Assembly (NCBI RefSeq): GCF_024124825.1
Contig: NZ_JAMXSS010000002.1
Coordinates: 2,976,001-3,040,000, forward strand
DNA length: 64,000 bases
Reading direction: 5' to 3'
Source: Arthrobacter sp. H16F315
Lineage (GTDB): Bacteria; Actinomycetota; Actinomycetes; Actinomycetales; Micrococcaceae
Position numbers and translations under genes: made by a program. Within the stretch, counting starts at the first letter, position 1. The number at the start of each line of letters is the position of its first letter. A model generated the notes under the pieces. The model was not told the origin of the DNA and did no database searches. It saw only the letters and a program-made list of their open reading frames with translations. Of this stretch, positions 18,409 through 25,355 are shown one piece after another.

Positions 18409-18829
18409 AGCTCCCGGTGAGCTCCGCATACAGCTTCCGGACCCGGGCCTTGATGTCATCCCGGACCAGGCGCATGCGTTCCATGCCTTCGATGCCGCGT
18501 TCGGAAGGCTCGTCCGTATCCCAGACCTCCAGCCGCTTGCCCTGGGGGGCTTCGACTTTTGCCTCGTTGCCCAAGACGATGACGACGTCGACGGCGTTCA
18601 GCACGTCGTCGGTGACGGGTTTGGGGTGTTCGCCGGTGATATCGATGCCGAGTTCTGCCAGGGAGTCCACGGACTGGGGGTTCAGCGATTTACCGGGTTT
18701 GGTCCCGGCGGAGTGCACCGTGACGGTCCCGCTGGCGAGCTGGTTCATGAGCCCGGCGGCGAGCTGGGACTTCCCGCCGTTCTTGCTGCAGACGAACAGG
18801 ACGCTGGGCTTTTTCGTGGTCTGGGTCAT
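18407..18829 (-). CDS. low-molecular-weight phosphatase / ArsC-like protein with a variant P-loop, 140 aa
   Basis: The fold is that of LMW tyrosine phosphatase-type arsenate reductases (KPSVLFVCSKNGGKSQLAAG; later AVDVVIVLGNEAKVEAPQGK and WDTDEPSE). The usual P-loop is C-x5-R-S, but here it is CSKNGGKS, with Lys in place of the oxyanion-binding Arg; the Cys is kept. It overlaps the next gene upstream by four bases (ATGA). It may be a weak or specialised arsenate reductase, or act on another substrate. Coupling to the arsC at 18826-19503 argues for a role in arsenic handling. Confidence 0.75.
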   Translation of the reverse strand: MTQTTKKPSVLFVCSKNGGKSQLAAGLMNQLASGTVTVHSAGTKPGKSLNPQSVDSLAELGIDITGEHPKPVTDDVLNAVDVVIVLGNEAKVEAPQGKRLEVWDTDEPSERGIEGMERMRLVRDDIKARVRKLYAELTGS

Positions 18830-19503
18830 GCGTGTGATTCTTCCTTGTCTGAGTCGGGGGTGGTGAGCAGTGATAGTGCCAGTGCCTTGACCCGGTCGTG
18901 GATCTCATCGCGGATGATCCGCACGGCCTCAACGGTCAGGCCGGCCGGGTCTGCCAGCTCCCAGTCCTCGTAGCGTTTGCCAGGGTAGATCGGGCAAGAG
19001 TCACCGCAACCCATCGTTATCACCACATCGGAGGCGCGCACGACGTCGTCGGTGAGGGGTTTGGGATAGTCCTTGGTGAGGTCCAGGCCCATTTCGGACA
19101 TCGCCGCGACGACCGCGGGGTCCAGTTCGGCAGCAGGCAAGGAGCCAGCGGACCGGACGCGGATCCTGCCCTTGGCCTCGAAATTCAGGAGTGCTGCTGC
19201 CATCTGGGACCGGCCGGCGTTCTGTACGCAGACAAACAGCACCTCCGGGACCTCGGAGGCGACGGCGCCTTTGGATTTGGCCAGGGCGCTGAGTCGGTCG
19301 TTGGCGAAGTGTTCGGTGGTGGATGGCAGGTACGTTTTGATCTTCGCGGTCCGAGCCAGGGCGGCGTAGGACTCGAAGACGTAGCGTTCGATCGTCTCCG
19401 CGGCAAACACGCCGGCGAACCGGTCGGTAAGGCGCGCGCTGATCCGGTGCAGGAGTTCGGTGTTGTCCTGCAGGCCCAGGCCGTGATCGTGGTGGTCAGT
19501 CAT
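18826..19503 (-). CDS. arsC: arsenate reductase ArsC with N-terminal three-helix-bundle domain, 225 aa
   Basis: Residues 1-80 form the three-helix bundle dimerisation domain (ELLHRISARLTDRFAGVFAA ... ARTAKIKTYLPSTTEHFAND). Residues 88-215 are an LMW-phosphatase ArsC with intact P-loop VCVQNAGRSQMAAALL and ITMGCGDSCPIYPGKRYEDW. In actinobacteria such enzymes act as arsenate-mycothiol transferases. It overlaps the next gene by four bases and follows the flavoprotein at 19548 by 44 bases, in one minus-strand operon that begins at 22533. Confidence 0.85.
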   Translation of the reverse strand: MTDHHDHGLGLQDNTELLHRISARLTDRFAGVFAAETIERYVFESYAALARTAKIKTYLPSTTEHFANDRLSALAKSKGAVASEVPEVLFVCVQNAGRSQMAAALLNFEAKGRIRVRSAGSLPAAELDPAVVAAMSEMGLDLTKDYPKPLTDDVVRASDVVITMGCGDSCPIYPGKRYEDWELADPAGLTVEAVRIIRDEIHDRVKALALSLLTTPDSDKEESHA

Positions 19504-19547
19504 GTCAGCTCTCCAATGTGTTCAATGGACGTAAGCAGGGACAGCGG

Positions 19548-20933
19548 TCAGTTTTCGCCGGAGCGGCCGTGGGCCAGGCCGGTGGGGAATCCGACAAGGA
19601 CAGGTTCGGGCGCTCCACAGCAGCCGTCGGAGGTTTCGGCGACGAACCCTGCGGGTACGGCCGCGGGGACGTCGCAGCTGGTGCCGATGTCCGAGGAGCA
19701 GACGCCGGTTTCGGGAAGCTCGAGCTGTACGGTGTCGGCGGCTTCACGGTCTCCGGCCAGGGCGGCCGCGACGGAGCGGACCTGTTCGTAGCCGGTGGCG
19801 AGCAGGAAGGTGGGGGCCCGGCCGTAGGACTTCATGCCGACGATGTAGAAGTCCTGTTCCGGGTGGGCCAGCACCCTGGCGCCGTGGGGTTCGACGGTGC
19901 CGCAAGAGTGGAATTCGGGGTCGATCAGCGGGCCGAGCTCACGGGGGGCTTCGACGCCGGGGTCCAGTCCCAGCCGGAGTTCCCGGAGGATGTCCAGGTC
20001 GGGGCGGAATCCGGTGGCGGGCACGACGACGTCGGCCTGGAGGGTGCGGCCGTCGGTGGAGGTCAGGGTGACGGTGCCCTCGGCTGCTGCGAGGGACGCG
20101 ATCCCGAAGCCGGTGTGCAGTTCGACGGCGCCGGACTCGACGAGGCTGCGGAGCCTGTTGCCGAGCTGGCCGCGGGCGGCCAGTTCATCGGCGTCACCTC
20201 CCCCGTAGACCTTGGCGGCGGAGGCGCCGCGGATCGCCCAGACGATCTTCGTCCCGGGCACTTGGGCTGAGAGTTCGGCGAGGTTGATCAGGGTGTTGGC
20301 GGCGGAGTGGCCGGCGCCGACCACAAGCGCTGTGCGGCCCGCGAACGTCTCGCGGTCCCGGCCCAGGACGTCCGGCAGTGGTGAGGAGATCCTGTCGGCT
20401 GCGGCGGCTTCGCCGAGGGCGGGCAGGCCGGAGGTTCCGAGCGGGTTGCGGGTGTTCCAGGTGCCGGAGGCGTCGATGACGGCGGCGGCCTGGTAGTCGC
20501 GGACTTCGCCGTCGGCGTGTTCGACCCGGACCACAAAGGGTGTGGTGTCGCGGCCGCGGCTGTGGGTTTTGTCCATGCCCTGCCGGGTCACTGCCACGAC
20601 GCGGGCGCCGGTGTACAGGCGGGACGCGATCGCGGGGAGCGCAGCGAGCGGGGTGAGGTAGCCGTCGATGAGTTCGCCGCCAGTGGGCAGCGCAGCCGCC
20701 TCCGGTGATTCCCACCCTGTCCCAGCGAGCAGGCGGACTGCGGCTGCGTCGGTGTTGTACTGCCACGGGGAGAACAACCGGATGTGGCGCCACTGCTCGA
20801 TGGCCGCGCCCGCCGTCGGGCCGGCTTCGAGGATGAGCGGCTCGATGCCGCGTTCGAGCAGGTGTGCCGCGGCGGCCAGGCCGACGGGGCCGGCGCCGAT
20901 GATGGCAACGGGGAGGTTCTTCGCTGAATCCAT
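19548..20933 (-). CDS. arsO: ArsO-like FAD/NAD(P)H flavoprotein monooxygenase, 461 aa
   Basis: ATG 20931-20933 follows AGAGG. Two Rossmann motifs are seen: VAIIGAGPVGLAAAAHLLER for FAD at the N-terminus and TALVVGAGHSAANTLINL for NAD(P)H in the middle, with ATGFRPDLDIL linking them. The sequence EQWRHIRLFSPWQYN is typical of the ArsO group encoded in ars operons. The C-terminus carries Cys pairs (GVCSSDIGTSC and DGCCG) that could bind arsenite or a metal. Position between arsC and trxB supports arsenic relevance. The reaction of ArsO proteins is not settled. Confidence 0.7.
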   Translation of the reverse strand: MDSAKNLPVAIIGAGPVGLAAAAHLLERGIEPLILEAGPTAGAAIEQWRHIRLFSPWQYNTDAAAVRLLAGTGWESPEAAALPTGGELIDGYLTPLAALPAIASRLYTGARVVAVTRQGMDKTHSRGRDTTPFVVRVEHADGEVRDYQAAAVIDASGTWNTRNPLGTSGLPALGEAAAADRISSPLPDVLGRDRETFAGRTALVVGAGHSAANTLINLAELSAQVPGTKIVWAIRGASAAKVYGGGDADELAARGQLGNRLRSLVESGAVELHTGFGIASLAAAEGTVTLTSTDGRTLQADVVVPATGFRPDLDILRELRLGLDPGVEAPRELGPLIDPEFHSCGTVEPHGARVLAHPEQDFYIVGMKSYGRAPTFLLATGYEQVRSVAAALAGDREAADTVQLELPETGVCSSDIGTSCDVPAAVPAGFVAETSDGCCGAPEPVLVGFPTGLAHGRSGEN

Positions 20934-21018
20934 GGTGTCCTCTGTTTCATCCGTAGGTGTGGCGGTTCTGTTGGGAGGCACCTGCCGGTCCTTGGTGGGG
21001 CCGGCAGGCGGGAGGGTG

Positions 21019-21099
21019 TTAGCAGCAGTCCAGGTCGTCGTCGCAGCAGTTCTGGCTGGTGCCGGTGCAGGTCGAATCGGTGCGGCAGTCGCTATCCAT
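21019..21099 (-). CDS. 26-residue Cys-rich peptide inside the ars operon
   Basis: ATG 21097-21099 has GAGGGGG nine bases upstream and the frame ends at TAA 21019-21021. The peptide starts MDSDCRTDSTCTG and ends DCC, with six Cys (positions 5, 11, 18, 19, 25, 26) and six Asp, no Met besides the start and no aromatic residue. It lies between trxB (stop at 21127) and arsO (start 20933), all on the minus strand. The composition suggests a thiolate metal(loid) ligand, perhaps for As(III). Not a family I recognise; too short for gene callers. Confidence 0.55.
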   Translation of the reverse strand: MDSDCRTDSTCTGTSQNCCDDDLDCC

Positions 21100-21126
21100 T
21101 CAGCTCACCCCCTCTCCATTTTCAGG

Positions 21127-22101
21127 TCAGGAGTGGGTGGGTTCCTCGACGAGCGCTGTGGCGATGCTGTCCGCGTCCTCGAGTGCGGCGAGGTAGCGTT
21201 CGGCGTCCAGGGCGGCCGCGCAGCCGGTACCCGCGGCGGTGATGGCCTGCCGGTAGCGGTGGTCCACCGCGTCCCCGCAGGCGAAAACCCCGGTCAGGTT
21301 GGTGACCGTCGTGGGTGAATCGACCCTGATGTAGCCCTCGGCGTCCAGCTCTACCTGCCCGGTGAGCAGTTCGGTGCGCGGGACGTGGCCGATCGCGACG
21401 AAGATCCCGGTGGCTGCATGTTCCCGGGTTTCGCCGGTGCCGGTGTCGGTCAGGGTGACGCCGGTGACTTTGGCCTCGCCGTGGATGGCGGTGATGGCGG
21501 AATTCCAGGCGAAGCGGATCTTGGGGTTGTCCTTGGCCCGCTGGGCCATGATCCGGGAGGCGCGGAGCTCGCCCTTGCGGACCACAACTGTCACGGACTT
21601 TCCGAACCGGGTCAGGAAGGTCGCTTCCTCCATGGCCGAGTCGCCGCCGCCGACGACGATGATGTCCTGGTCGCGGAAGAAGAACCCGTCGCAGGTAGCG
21701 CACCAGGAGAGCCCGTGGCCGCTGAACTTCTTTTCTTCGGGCAGGCCGAGTTCCTTGTAGGCCGAGCCGGTGGCGAGGATGACGGCGGTGGCTTCGTGGG
21801 TCTCCCCGGCCCCGGTGACCACACGCTTAGTGTGGCCGGTGAGCGTCACTTCGGTGACGTCGTCGAACACTACCCGCGCGCCGAACTTTTCGGCCTGCTG
21901 CTGGAGTCCGTCCATCAGCTCGGGGCCTTGGACGCCGGCGGGGAAGCCGGGGAAGTTCTCGACCTCGGTGGTGTTCATCAGCGCACCTCCGGCCGTGACT
22001 GCCCCGGCGATGACCAGCGGCGCCAGCCCGGCCCGTGCGGCGTAGATGGCGGCGGTGTAGCCGGCAGGGCCGGACCCGATGATGATCAGCTGTTCAGTCA
22101 T
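21127..22101 (-). CDS. trxB: thioredoxin-disulfide reductase, 324 aa
   Basis: FAD motif IIGSGPAGYTAAIYAARAGL is at the N-terminus, the redox centre is CATCDG at about residue 134 and the NADPH motif is VVGGGDSAMEEATFL; the C-terminal FACGDAVDHRYRQAITAAG closes the FAD site. Complete TrxB length. It would supply electrons to thioredoxin-dependent arsenate reduction. It starts 10 bases after the arsC gene at 22111 and is part of the same minus-strand operon. Confidence 0.9.
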   Translation of the reverse strand: MTEQLIIIGSGPAGYTAAIYAARAGLAPLVIAGAVTAGGALMNTTEVENFPGFPAGVQGPELMDGLQQQAEKFGARVVFDDVTEVTLTGHTKRVVTGAGETHEATAVILATGSAYKELGLPEEKKFSGHGLSWCATCDGFFFRDQDIIVVGGGDSAMEEATFLTRFGKSVTVVVRKGELRASRIMAQRAKDNPKIRFAWNSAITAIHGEAKVTGVTLTDTGTGETREHAATGIFVAIGHVPRTELLTGQVELDAEGYIRVDSPTTVTNLTGVFACGDAVDHRYRQAITAAGTGCAAALDAERYLAALEDADSIATALVEEPTHS

Positions 22102-22110
22102 GGCTGCCTG

Positions 22111-22533
22111 CTACTTTCCGGCGGGAAGGAGTTCGGAAATCAGGGCCTCGATGCGGGCCTTGATGTCGTCGCGGATGGGACGGACCGAGTCCACGCCCTG
22201 GCCGGCCGGGTCCTCGAGTTCCCAGTCCTCGTAGCGCTTGCCCGGGAAAATCGGGCAGGTGTCGCCGCAGCCCATGGTAATGACGACGTCGGATTCCTTC
22301 ACGGCCTCGGTGGTGAGGACCTTGGGGATCTCGGCGGACATGTCGATGCCGAGCTCGGCCATGGCCTCGACAGCGGCCGGGTTGACCTTGTCGGCGGGCG
22401 CGGAACCGGCTGAACGGACTTCAATCCCGCCCTTGGACAGGGTGGTGAGGAAGGCTGCGGCCATCTGGGAGCGGCCGGCATTGTGGACGCAGACGAACAG
22501 AACGGAAGGCTTTTTGGCGGTTTCGGTGCTCAC
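22111..22533 (-). CDS. arsC: arsenate reductase ArsC (arsenate-mycothiol transferase type), 140 aa
   Basis: GTG at 22531-22533 follows GGAGAAA with correct spacing and gives the canonical start KKPSVLFVCVHNAGRSQMAA with an intact C-x5-R-S P-loop. ITMGCGDTCPIFPGKRYEDW supplies the second conserved block. It is closely similar to the C-terminal domain of the ArsC at 18826-19503. First gene of the minus-strand operon; ArsR-type palindromes at 22609-22661 lie just upstream. Confidence 0.9.
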   Translation of the reverse strand: MSTETAKKPSVLFVCVHNAGRSQMAAAFLTTLSKGGIEVRSAGSAPADKVNPAAVEAMAELGIDMSAEIPKVLTTEAVKESDVVITMGCGDTCPIFPGKRYEDWELEDPAGQGVDSVRPIRDDIKARIEALISELLPAGK

Positions 22534-22608
22534 GGGTTTCTCCTGAAAATCAGTTAGGTGTGGATCGGTTGGGATGAGGTCGTTGCCCCCGCACCTTACT
22601 GACAAGAC

Positions 22609-22661
22609 ATTGATGATTGTCGATGCACTCAGTATCGAACAATAAATCGATACTTGTCAAT
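22609..22661. promoter_or_regulatory. two ArsR-type operator half/whole sites upstream of arsC
   Basis: ATTGATGATTGTCGAT (22609-22624) and ATCGATACTTGTCAAT (22646-22661) match the palindromes at 24205 and 27639. They sit in the promoter of the operon that starts at 22533. Confidence 0.6.
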
Positions 22662-22678
22662 ATTGGTGGATTTTGGTT

Positions 22679-23353
22679 TTAGGCCTTGTAAAGACGCGGT
22701 GCGAGGTCGCTGATGCGGCGGGCGATGTCAGTGAACGCGCCTTCGAAGGCGTCCTCGGTGTTCAGTCGGAGCGGATCCGGAACGGACCAGTGGACCCCTC
22801 CCAGGTTGGGGATTTCTTCGTGGGCGTTGTCGCACACGGTCACGACGAAGTCTTCATCGTGCGCCACCTCATCCAGCCGGCGCGGGGGAAGGTCCGCGAG
22901 AGCGACGCCGTGGCGGCGGGCGACGTCAATGGTGCCCGGGGCGATGCGGTCCGCTGGGTGCGTGCCGGCGGAGGTCGAGGGGATTTCGCTTACCTGGTTC
23001 CAGAGTGCGACGGCCAGCTGGGACCGGGCGCTGTTCCGGGTGCAGACGAAGAGGACGCGGCGGGCTCCGTGTTCAGCCCCGGGCACCAGACCTTCCAGAG
23101 CGCCGGGAGCAAGTCGGATGTAGCTGCGGCGCTTATCCGCCTCCGAGCGGTGGCGGGTCACCAGGCCAGCGCCTTCCAGCGTGCGCAGATGGTGGGACAG
23201 CAGGTTTGACGGCATCCCGAGTTCGGCCTGCAGCTCCGTGGGGGAAAGGTCCCCCAGGGTCAACAGGTCCACGATTCGCAGCCGCCCAGGATCCGCGAGG
23301 GCCGCGTGCCTGGCGACCCGCGCCCGAAAGACTTCAACTGGGTCAGTATTCAT
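22679..23353 (-). CDS. ArsR repressor fused to an arsenate-reductase-like domain, 224 aa
   Basis: Residues 1-80 are an ArsR winged helix (ALADPGRLRIVDLLTLGDLS, then MPSNLLSHHLRTLEGAGLVT). Residues 96-224 are an LMW-phosphatase domain with P-loop VLFVCTRNSARSQLAVAL and TVCDNAHEEIPN. The short DNA-binding half lacks the usual Cys pair of arsenic-sensing ArsR proteins. ATG 23351-23353 sits opposite the aquaporin gene start, with a palindrome between them, so it probably regulates that gene and itself. ArsR-ArsC fusions are known in actinobacteria. Confidence 0.85.
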   Translation of the reverse strand: MNTDPVEVFRARVARHAALADPGRLRIVDLLTLGDLSPTELQAELGMPSNLLSHHLRTLEGAGLVTRHRSEADKRRSYIRLAPGALEGLVPGAEHGARRVLFVCTRNSARSQLAVALWNQVSEIPSTSAGTHPADRIAPGTIDVARRHGVALADLPPRRLDEVAHDEDFVVTVCDNAHEEIPNLGGVHWSVPDPLRLNTEDAFEGAFTDIARRISDLAPRLYKA

Positions 23354-23363
23354 TGATTCAATT

Positions 23364-23389
23364 TTGACTGAGTAAATATCTTGAGTCAA
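23364..23389. promoter_or_regulatory. palindrome between the ArsR-ArsC fusion and the aquaporin gene
   Basis: TTGACT (23364-23369) and AGTCAA (23384-23389) form an inverted repeat with a 14-base AT-rich spacer, 10 bases before the aquaporin start and 11 bases upstream of the divergent fusion gene. It differs from the ATTGAT-type ars operators, fitting a separate regulator. Confidence 0.55.
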
Positions 23390-23398
23390 GCTGTTGGT

Positions 23399-24139
23399 AT
23401 GACTTCTCAACAACCGCCGCTATGGCGTCGTGCCGTCGCCGAACTGCTCGGCACCAGCCTGCTCGTAATGATCGTCGTCGGCTCCGGGATCGCGGCCCAG
23501 CAGCTCTCCCCCAACGACATTGGCCTGCAGCTGCTCCAGAACAGCACCGCCACGGTCTTGGGACTGACGGTGCTGATCCTGGTGCTCGGGCCCGTGAGCG
23601 GCGCGCATTTTAATCCCGCGGTTTCCCTCGCCGATTGGATCCTGGGCCGACGCAGCGGTACCGGACTGACCCTGCCGGAACTTGCCACGTACATCGTTGC
23701 GCAGACGGTGGGAGCGGTCAGTGGCAGCGTGGTCGCGAACGCCATGTTTGAGGTGGGAACCTCCATCTCGGCCAAGGAGCGCGCAACCACAGGCCACCTG
23801 CTGGGCGAGGTTGTCGCCACCGCAGGTCTAGTTCTGCTGATCTTCGCCCTGGCCGCCACCAAACGCGGCGCTCTCGCCGCGCCAGCGGTGGGCGCCTACA
23901 TCGGCGCCGCGTACTGGTTCACGTCCTCGACCTCGTTCGCGAACCCGGCCGTGACGGTCGGTCGCATCTTCAGTGACACGTTCGCGGGCATCGCCCCGGC
24001 GTCCGTCCCCGGCTTCGTGATAGCGCAACTGGTCGGCGCGGCAGTAGGCCTGGGCCTCCTCCTCGCCTTGTTCCCCTCCGCGGCCAGCACCGCGGATGCC
24101 ATCGTCCTGGCGCACAGTTCCGAACCGGCCAGTTCCTAG
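23399..24139 (+). CDS. MIP/aquaglyceroporin-type channel, 246 aa
   Basis: Six membrane helices and two half-helix selectivity motifs: GAHFNPAVSLADW and FANPAVTVGR. Start ATG 23399 (MTSQQPPLWRRAVAELLGTS). In other bacteria aquaglyceroporin genes within ars operons (AqpS) let As(III) leave the cell down its gradient after arsenate reduction. Here, with no ArsB or Acr3 in the window, this channel is the only candidate arsenite exit. Divergent from the ArsR-ArsC fusion. Confidence 0.8.
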   Translation: MTSQQPPLWRRAVAELLGTSLLVMIVVGSGIAAQQLSPNDIGLQLLQNSTATVLGLTVLILVLGPVSGAHFNPAVSLADWILGRRSGTGLTLPELATYIVAQTVGAVSGSVVANAMFEVGTSISAKERATTGHLLGEVVATAGLVLLIFALAATKRGALAAPAVGAYIGAAYWFTSSTSFANPAVTVGRIFSDTFAGIAPASVPGFVIAQLVGAAVGLGLLLALFPSAASTADAIVLAHSSEPASS

Positions 24140-24204
24140 CCTTCGCCGGCAGTTGGAGGGTTGACCATATGCGCATCCACCCAACAAGTGCCGGCACTGC
24201 TTTA

Positions 24205-24222
24205 TATTGATGATTGTCAATA
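24205..24222. promoter_or_regulatory. ArsR operator upstream of arsR
   Basis: TATTGATGATTGTCAATA is an 18-bp near-perfect palindrome 18 bases before the arsR start, the standard place for ArsR autorepression. Confidence 0.7.
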
Positions 24223-24240
24223 TCGGGGCATAATGGGTAT

Positions 24241-24591
24241 ATGAACTTGCTGTCTATCCTCGAACCGGCCACGGATGAATCTTGCTGCGCCCCGGCAGGA
24301 ACACCGACCCTGGGCGCTGAGGAGGCGAAGCAGAAGGCCCTGGTCTTCAAGGCCCTCGCTGATCCAAACCGGCTACGTCTGCTCTCCATAGTCAAGGCCG
24401 AAGCGTCCGGCGAATCCTGCGTCTGCGATCTCACCGGACCGCTGGACCTGGGCCAACCCACTGTCTCCCATCACTTGAAGATCCTGGTTGACGCCGGTCT
24501 GCTGCATCGCGAGAAGCGCGGCACGTGGGCCTACTACTCCCTCGTCCCCGGCGCCCTGGAGCAGACGGCCGGCCTACTCGCCTCCCTGTGA
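24241..24591 (+). CDS. arsR: ArsR-family As(III)-sensing repressor, 116 aa
   Basis: ATG 24241 (MNLLSILEPATDESCCAPAG). The Cys pair ESCCAP near the N-terminus and the further Cys in ESCVCDL are placed as in the Corynebacterium-type ArsR, whose As(III) site uses N-terminal Cys-Cys plus one central Cys. The winged helix follows: LGQPTVSHHLKILVDAGLLH. The gene overlaps arsN by four bases (GTGA). Confidence 0.9.
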   Translation: MNLLSILEPATDESCCAPAGTPTLGAEEAKQKALVFKALADPNRLRLLSIVKAEASGESCVCDLTGPLDLGQPTVSHHLKILVDAGLLHREKRGTWAYYSLVPGALEQTAGLLASL

Positions 24592-25112
24592 GTCAGAGTC
24601 CGGCGCCTGACGTCATTGTCCGGCCGTTGCGGGAATCCGATTGGCCCGAGGTCCATCGGATCTACGTTGAGGGAATCGCGACGGGTCAGGCCACGTTCGA
24701 GGTCGAGGCACCGGATTGGCACCGTTTCGACGCTTCGCGGCTTGCTTCCCACCGCCTTGTGGCGCAGGCGCCCACCGGCGGGATTCTCGGCTGGGCGGCT
24801 GTTTCCGCCGTTTCCGGCCGCCCGGTGTACGCCGGTGTCGTGGAACACTCCATCTACATTTCCGAGTCGGCCCGCGGCCGGCGGATAGGAACACTCCTGC
24901 TCCAGACGTTGGTCGACTCGACGGAAAGCGGCGGCATCTGGACCATCCAGGCAAGCATTTTTCCTGAGAACGAGCCGAGCCTGAAGCTACACCTCGCCCT
25001 CGGCTTCAGGGTCGTGGGACGGCGGGAAAAGATTGCCCGGATGGCCCACGGCCCGGACGCCGGCCAATGGAAGGACACCGTGCTGATCGAACGGCGCACG
25101 CGGGTCCTATAG
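24588..25112 (+). CDS. arsN: GNAT N-acetyltransferase, ArsN/phosphinothricin-acetyltransferase-like, 174 aa
   Basis: GTG 24588 overlaps the arsR stop. The GNAT core is clear: IVRPLRESDWPEVHRIYVEG at the start, acetyl-CoA loop YISESARGRRIGTLLLQTLV and FPENEPSLKLHLALGFRVVG near the end, as in the PAT/ArsN group. ArsN enzymes acetylate organoarsenicals or arsinothricin; translational coupling to arsR supports that reading over a general phosphinothricin role. Confidence 0.75.
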   Translation: MSQSPAPDVIVRPLRESDWPEVHRIYVEGIATGQATFEVEAPDWHRFDASRLASHRLVAQAPTGGILGWAAVSAVSGRPVYAGVVEHSIYISESARGRRIGTLLLQTLVDSTESGGIWTIQASIFPENEPSLKLHLALGFRVVGRREKIARMAHGPDAGQWKDTVLIERRTRVL

Positions 25113-25155
25113 TTCTTGTGCTGCCAAGACGGCAACCGCCAACACACGCCAGGCG

Positions 25156-25302
25156 ATGGACTCACCGGGCGACGAGAGCTGGGTGCAGGACGGCGAGTCC
25201 GATGCCGAATACCTGCGGTCGATCCAACGGGACACGATCGGCAGGCTGGACGCCACCGCCCTGGACCTCGAAGCACCGCTGGCTCAGCGTCTGGACGGCT
25301 AG
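25156..25302 (+). CDS. 48-residue acidic hypothetical protein
   Basis: ATG 25156 to TAG 25302 encodes an acidic helical peptide starting MDSPGDESWVQDGESDAEYL and ending APLAQRLDG. It follows arsN by 43 bases and is followed by a strong hairpin, so it could be the last gene of the arsR-arsN unit. No clear ribosome site (AGGCG is close to the ATG) and no family recognised. Confidence 0.35.
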   Translation: MDSPGDESWVQDGESDAEYLRSIQRDTIGRLDATALDLEAPLAQRLDG

Positions 25303-25316
25303 CCGGACGGGTCACG

Positions 25317-25345
25317 GCCCCCGCCGCGCAAGCGCCGGCGGGGGC
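25317..25345. terminator. bidirectional terminator between arsN and arsA units
   Basis: GCCCCCGCCG (25317-25326) pairs perfectly with 25336-25345 around a 9-base loop, between two convergent transcription units (stops at 25302 and 25356). Confidence 0.7.
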
Positions 25346-25355
25346 TGGAGCCACG

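Noticed and set aside
21385..22413. 342-codon plus-strand frame over trxB and arsC
   Set aside because: Antisense to two well-supported genes; no family-like sequence.
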